DNA of 64,000 nt from Craspedostauros australis (lineage: Eukaryota; Bacillariophyta; Bacillariophyceae; Mastogloiales; Achnanthaceae), in contig JAMXDE010000055.1 of the NCBI GenBank assembly GCA_026770025.1, forward strand, positions 1 through 64,000, given 5' to 3'. Numbering within the stretch: position 1 is the first letter of the stretch; each line of letters starts with the position of its first letter. A program made the position numbers and the translations under genes. The notes beneath the pieces were generated by a model. The model did no database searches. It saw nothing but the letters and a program-made list of their open reading frames with translations, and was not told the DNA's origin. This document shows positions 61,433 through 64,000 of the stretch, piece after piece.

Positions 61433-64000
61433 TCAGCCGCAGGTTCTGCGAAAGAAAGTGAATAGCTTCTGACCTGCCACTGGACCCGCGATGCGCCGCA
61501 GATCGTCTCGGGACATTTCCGACAACTCCGCTATGGTGTCGCATTCTTGCATGATCTTCCTCGCATTGTTCATATTGACGCCTGGAAGACGAAGCAGCAT
61601 GTCGCGGGCCGTTTCGTTGATTTCGTCTTCGTCGCCGCCATTGTTGAGCAGGTACTCGACGGATTCGCTGCGTCCCACCTCCATGGCCCTTTCGACGTCG
61701 ACTTCTTCGTGGTTCTGCTTCAGCGCCCGAAACATGTGCAGCGTCTCGTGCGGACTCTTCGACCAGAGGATGCGCAGCTTGGGGAAGTGCATCGTGAGGA
61801 TCGCCATCTTGGAACATATAGAGTCGTTCCGGATCTCCAACCCCAGCTCATTCGAGTTTTGGAGACAGAACGACTTGGTTGGGTCGAATTCGATGAGCAA
61901 GCACGGGCATTTGTAGAACTTGCTCATCGCTTCGGCCTGGGTGTATAGACGCCCGCTTGCAAAGCTGCCGAAGAGATCGCTGATGCTCTTGCGCTCCACG
62001 CAGTGCACGCTGCTGAGGACGAAATCGCCAACCGTCAGTGTCACCGGCGCCAATCGCATGCCACCCTGATGCAGGATGGATGGCAACGCCGATCGGAATT
62101 CGCGTACATCCACGGCGACATCGCGCTTCTCTTCGTTTGGCTTGGCCCTGCCCTTGCCCTGCCTGGTGTCGAATGCAAGCGGTACATCCGCGGTTCCGTA
62201 AATGGATTGCGAGTCCCCGCTTTCAATCGCGACCTGCATCTCCTGCGTGCCCTCGACCTGAAGGATCGGTGGTGGCATGGTCTTCTTGTGATGGATCAAC
62301 CGTTCGAAGGCGCTCTGTTCCCGCGCCAGCGCTTTCATGAATCGTTTCTGCTCGGCGCTGGCCTCGAACACCAGGAAATACACTCGAAGGCGTTGCTCCT
62401 GCGTCGAAAATAGAGAGGAATGGACCTCCAGCGACCTGACGAAGGCAAGGTCGTTATCGTACATGATGACGTAGTTGGGCTGCAAATCGGACAGCAGCAT
62501 GCTGGCATGATCGCCGTCGATGCTGGAGAATGTGCGGATGAGGACCTGCGGTTCGCGCGGTTTCTGAACGGCGAACATGCTGTCGTACAGAGATTCCGAT
62601 GAGGTCTTTTTTGTGTCATCATCAATGTCATTTTCATCATCGTCATCGTTCGCATCCAACTTCGGAAGCTTGGTTGGGCTCTCGGATATTGCAGTTGCGA
62701 GCGCCTCGATGCTTTGTTCCGTCTCCTCGATGGCCTCGTCTAGAACGGCCCTGCGATCCAGATCATCGCGTTGGCTTGACAGCATTCCTCGCGACTTCTC
62801 CATCGCGATCTTGCGTCTCTTTCGGATGTAGTCTGGGACAGCGTTCAACGTCGTCGCCGCAGCGCCACCCGGCGAGGTCATCTGCTGCGCGCTTTGATTG
62901 GAGTACGGGTTGCCACGTTTGCGCGATGCCGATGCCGATGCCATAGTAGCCTGTGGCGCAGCGTTGTCGCGGATGATACTGTCACGCCCGAATAGCAACC
63001 TACGCACCCGGCCTTCTTCTTCCAAGAGCAGCCGGCTCTCCTCGGACATGGCTATGTCGGCCTTGGACCGGGATCGATCGTTGTAGTTTTCGAGGTACCT
63101 ATGCCAATAGAACAGCATTGCGGTCTGCTTGCCATCCATCAAGTACCGCTTGAGCGTCTTGACGGTGCGTTCCTCCTTCACCATGATGAGGATCGTCGGC
63201 GGACTGCGCTGCGCGTCATCGGACTGCTGCTGCTGCTCCTTCTTGGCGTCTTCCTTGACCAATATCTCATCCACGACCTTCCTCAGCAGCCCCCATTTGG
63301 GGTTCTCCTCAAGGATGGGAATGAGTGTCCCAACGGGATTGGGCACTTTGGTCGTAGGCCGGCCACGCTGGATCTTGTAGATGCGTTCCTTGGCCTTTCG
63401 GAAGAGGACATCCGCCGCCGCGCTGAGCAGCCACATGGATGGATGGCGCGATGCCGCGCTGAGGGTCTTGATGGAATTGATGAGCTTCCAGAAGCTGACG
63501 CAATCGTACTGAATCAAGGACTGGAAGAGTGTACGCAGCGTTCGTAGATCCTGCACGAGCTGCTTCGTCTGCGGTTTGAGGCGATGCCAGTCCTGCTCCA
63601 GCTGACGCGAGACGGCGCGATCGAAACTCGACGTGACGCAGTTCTCGATGGATAGGTCTTCGCCATTCCACTCCACGAACGGCGTCGATCCCTTGAGCTC
63701 TCTCATGCAGGTCTGCACGGCCGCAACGATGGCGTTCTGAATCTCCTTCATCTTGGGCGACAGCGGCTGGTACAGCTCTTCCACGATAGGTTGGTTCGAT
63801 TCCAGCTCCGTCCGCACGCTGTCGTGGAACCTGGGATAGAGGTACAGCCGCCTTACGTGCAGCGCCTTGAGCGTCTTGTCGACCTTGGCGAATCCCTGCA
63901 GCAGACCATCGGGCGAATCGCAGAAGGCCTTGATGAAGCCGTGATTCCTGCGCTTCTGCGTCGTGTAGATGCGGATGATGAAGGCCTCGGTGGATTCGTT
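61433..64000 (-). CDS. ERCC4: XPF/ERCC4 structure-specific endonuclease, 5' end outside window
   Basis: The frame is open to the right edge (64000), so the start is missing; 855 codons are present. The part nearest the edge reads ESTEAFIIRIYTTQKRR and KAFCDSPDGLLQGFAK, then KALHVRRLYLYPRFH, matching the helicase-like N-terminal half of XPF. An acidic and basic disordered middle follows. The nuclease core has VGDFVLSSVHCVERKSISDL with the ERKxxxD catalytic motif, then CLLIEFDP. The C-terminal tandem helix-hairpin-helix ends MLLRLPGVNMNNARKIM and AGQKLFTFFRR. XPF pairs with ERCC1 and cuts the 5' side of DNA lesions in nucleotide excision repair and in crosslink repair. No intron is needed in the visible part. 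Confidence 0.93.
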   Translation of the reverse strand, partial: NESTEAFIIRIYTTQKRRNHGFIKAFCDSPDGLLQGFAKVDKTLKALHVRRLYLYPRFHDSVRTELESNQPIVEELYQPLSPKMKEIQNAIVAAVQTCMRELKGSTPFVEWNGEDLSIENCVTSSFDRAVSRQLEQDWHRLKPQTKQLVQDLRTLRTLFQSLIQYDCVSFWKLINSIKTLSAASRHPSMWLLSAAADVLFRKAKERIYKIQRGRPTTKVPNPVGTLIPILEENPKWGLLRKVVDEILVKEDAKKEQQQQSDDAQRSPPTILIMVKEERTVKTLKRYLMDGKQTAMLFYWHRYLENYNDRSRSKADIAMSEESRLLLEEEGRVRRLLFGRDSIIRDNAAPQATMASASASRKRGNPYSNQSAQQMTSPGGAAATTLNAVPDYIRKRRKIAMEKSRGMLSSQRDDLDRRAVLDEAIEETEQSIEALATAISESPTKLPKLDANDDDDENDIDDDTKKTSSESLYDSMFAVQKPREPQVLIRTFSSIDGDHASMLLSDLQPNYVIMYDNDLAFVRSLEVHSSLFSTQEQRLRVYFLVFEASAEQKRFMKALAREQSAFERLIHHKKTMPPPILQVEGTQEMQVAIESGDSQSIYGTADVPLAFDTRQGKGRAKPNEEKRDVAVDVREFRSALPSILHQGGMRLAPVTLTVGDFVLSSVHCVERKSISDLFGSFASGRLYTQAEAMSKFYKCPCLLIEFDPTKSFCLQNSNELGLEIRNDSICSKMAILTMHFPKLRILWSKSPHETLHMFRALKQNHEEVDVERAMEVGRSESVEYLLNNGGDEDEINETARDMLLRLPGVNMNNARKIMQECDTIAELSEMSRDDLRRIAGPVAGQKLFTFFRRTCG

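Noticed and set aside
1-64000. CRISPR array, operons or bacterial contamination
   Set aside because: No spaced direct repeats; genes have introns, long spacers and eukaryotic families.

Overview
The window looks like nuclear DNA of a photosynthetic stramenopile, most likely a diatom. Reasons: two proteins carry an ER signal peptide that ends at an Ala|Phe junction, the signature of targeting into a secondary red plastid (fibrillin at 4981 and PDZ-ferredoxin at 33736). Introns are few and short. There is a class C GPCR-like receptor with a periplasmic-binding-protein ectodomain, a Ty1/copia polyprotein encoded in one frame, and a GT60 glycosyltransferase. I cannot name the species.

Layout. 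1-4980: a poorly understood stretch with one long unrecognised frame at the left edge and otherwise no convincing gene. 4981-18097: plastid fibrillin (PAP), a small secreted protein (minus strand), a nuclear SPF45/DRT111-like protein that lacks the usual C-terminal domains, a 1295-residue STAND-type ATPase, and a two-exon secreted trypsin with an extra C-terminal domain. 19571-29232: a thioredoxin-fold (AhpC/TSA-like) gene on the minus strand that is split by a 9.1-kb LTR retrotransposon of the copia type, with a 5-bp target duplication inside the codon sequence. 30476-36627: a GT60 glycosyltransferase with a Tudor-like tail, a plastid PDZ-ferredoxin gene and a long-chain polyprenyl diphosphate synthase.

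37.7-56.5 kb: a direct segmental duplication of about 7 kb, with a PP2C phosphatase gene between the two copies. Each copy carries a GPCR-like receptor (plus) and a P-loop protein of unknown function (minus) in convergent orientation. Copy 1 serves as an empty site, which shows that copy 2 received two insertions: a 787-bp element with a 6-bp duplication and a 528-bp MITE-like element with a 5-bp duplication. The P-loop protein copies are nearly identical except for a few densely diverged patches.

56.8-64 kb: a membrane-anchored cyclophilin-like protein, the splicing factor SMU1, and the XPF/ERCC4 repair nuclease, which runs off the right edge.

Most genes are unrelated housekeeping or secretory genes. 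The only arrangement that looks like a functional unit is the receptor/P-loop pair, because it was duplicated as a block. All exon joins, domain calls and identities are read by eye from translations and motifs. No database search was possible.
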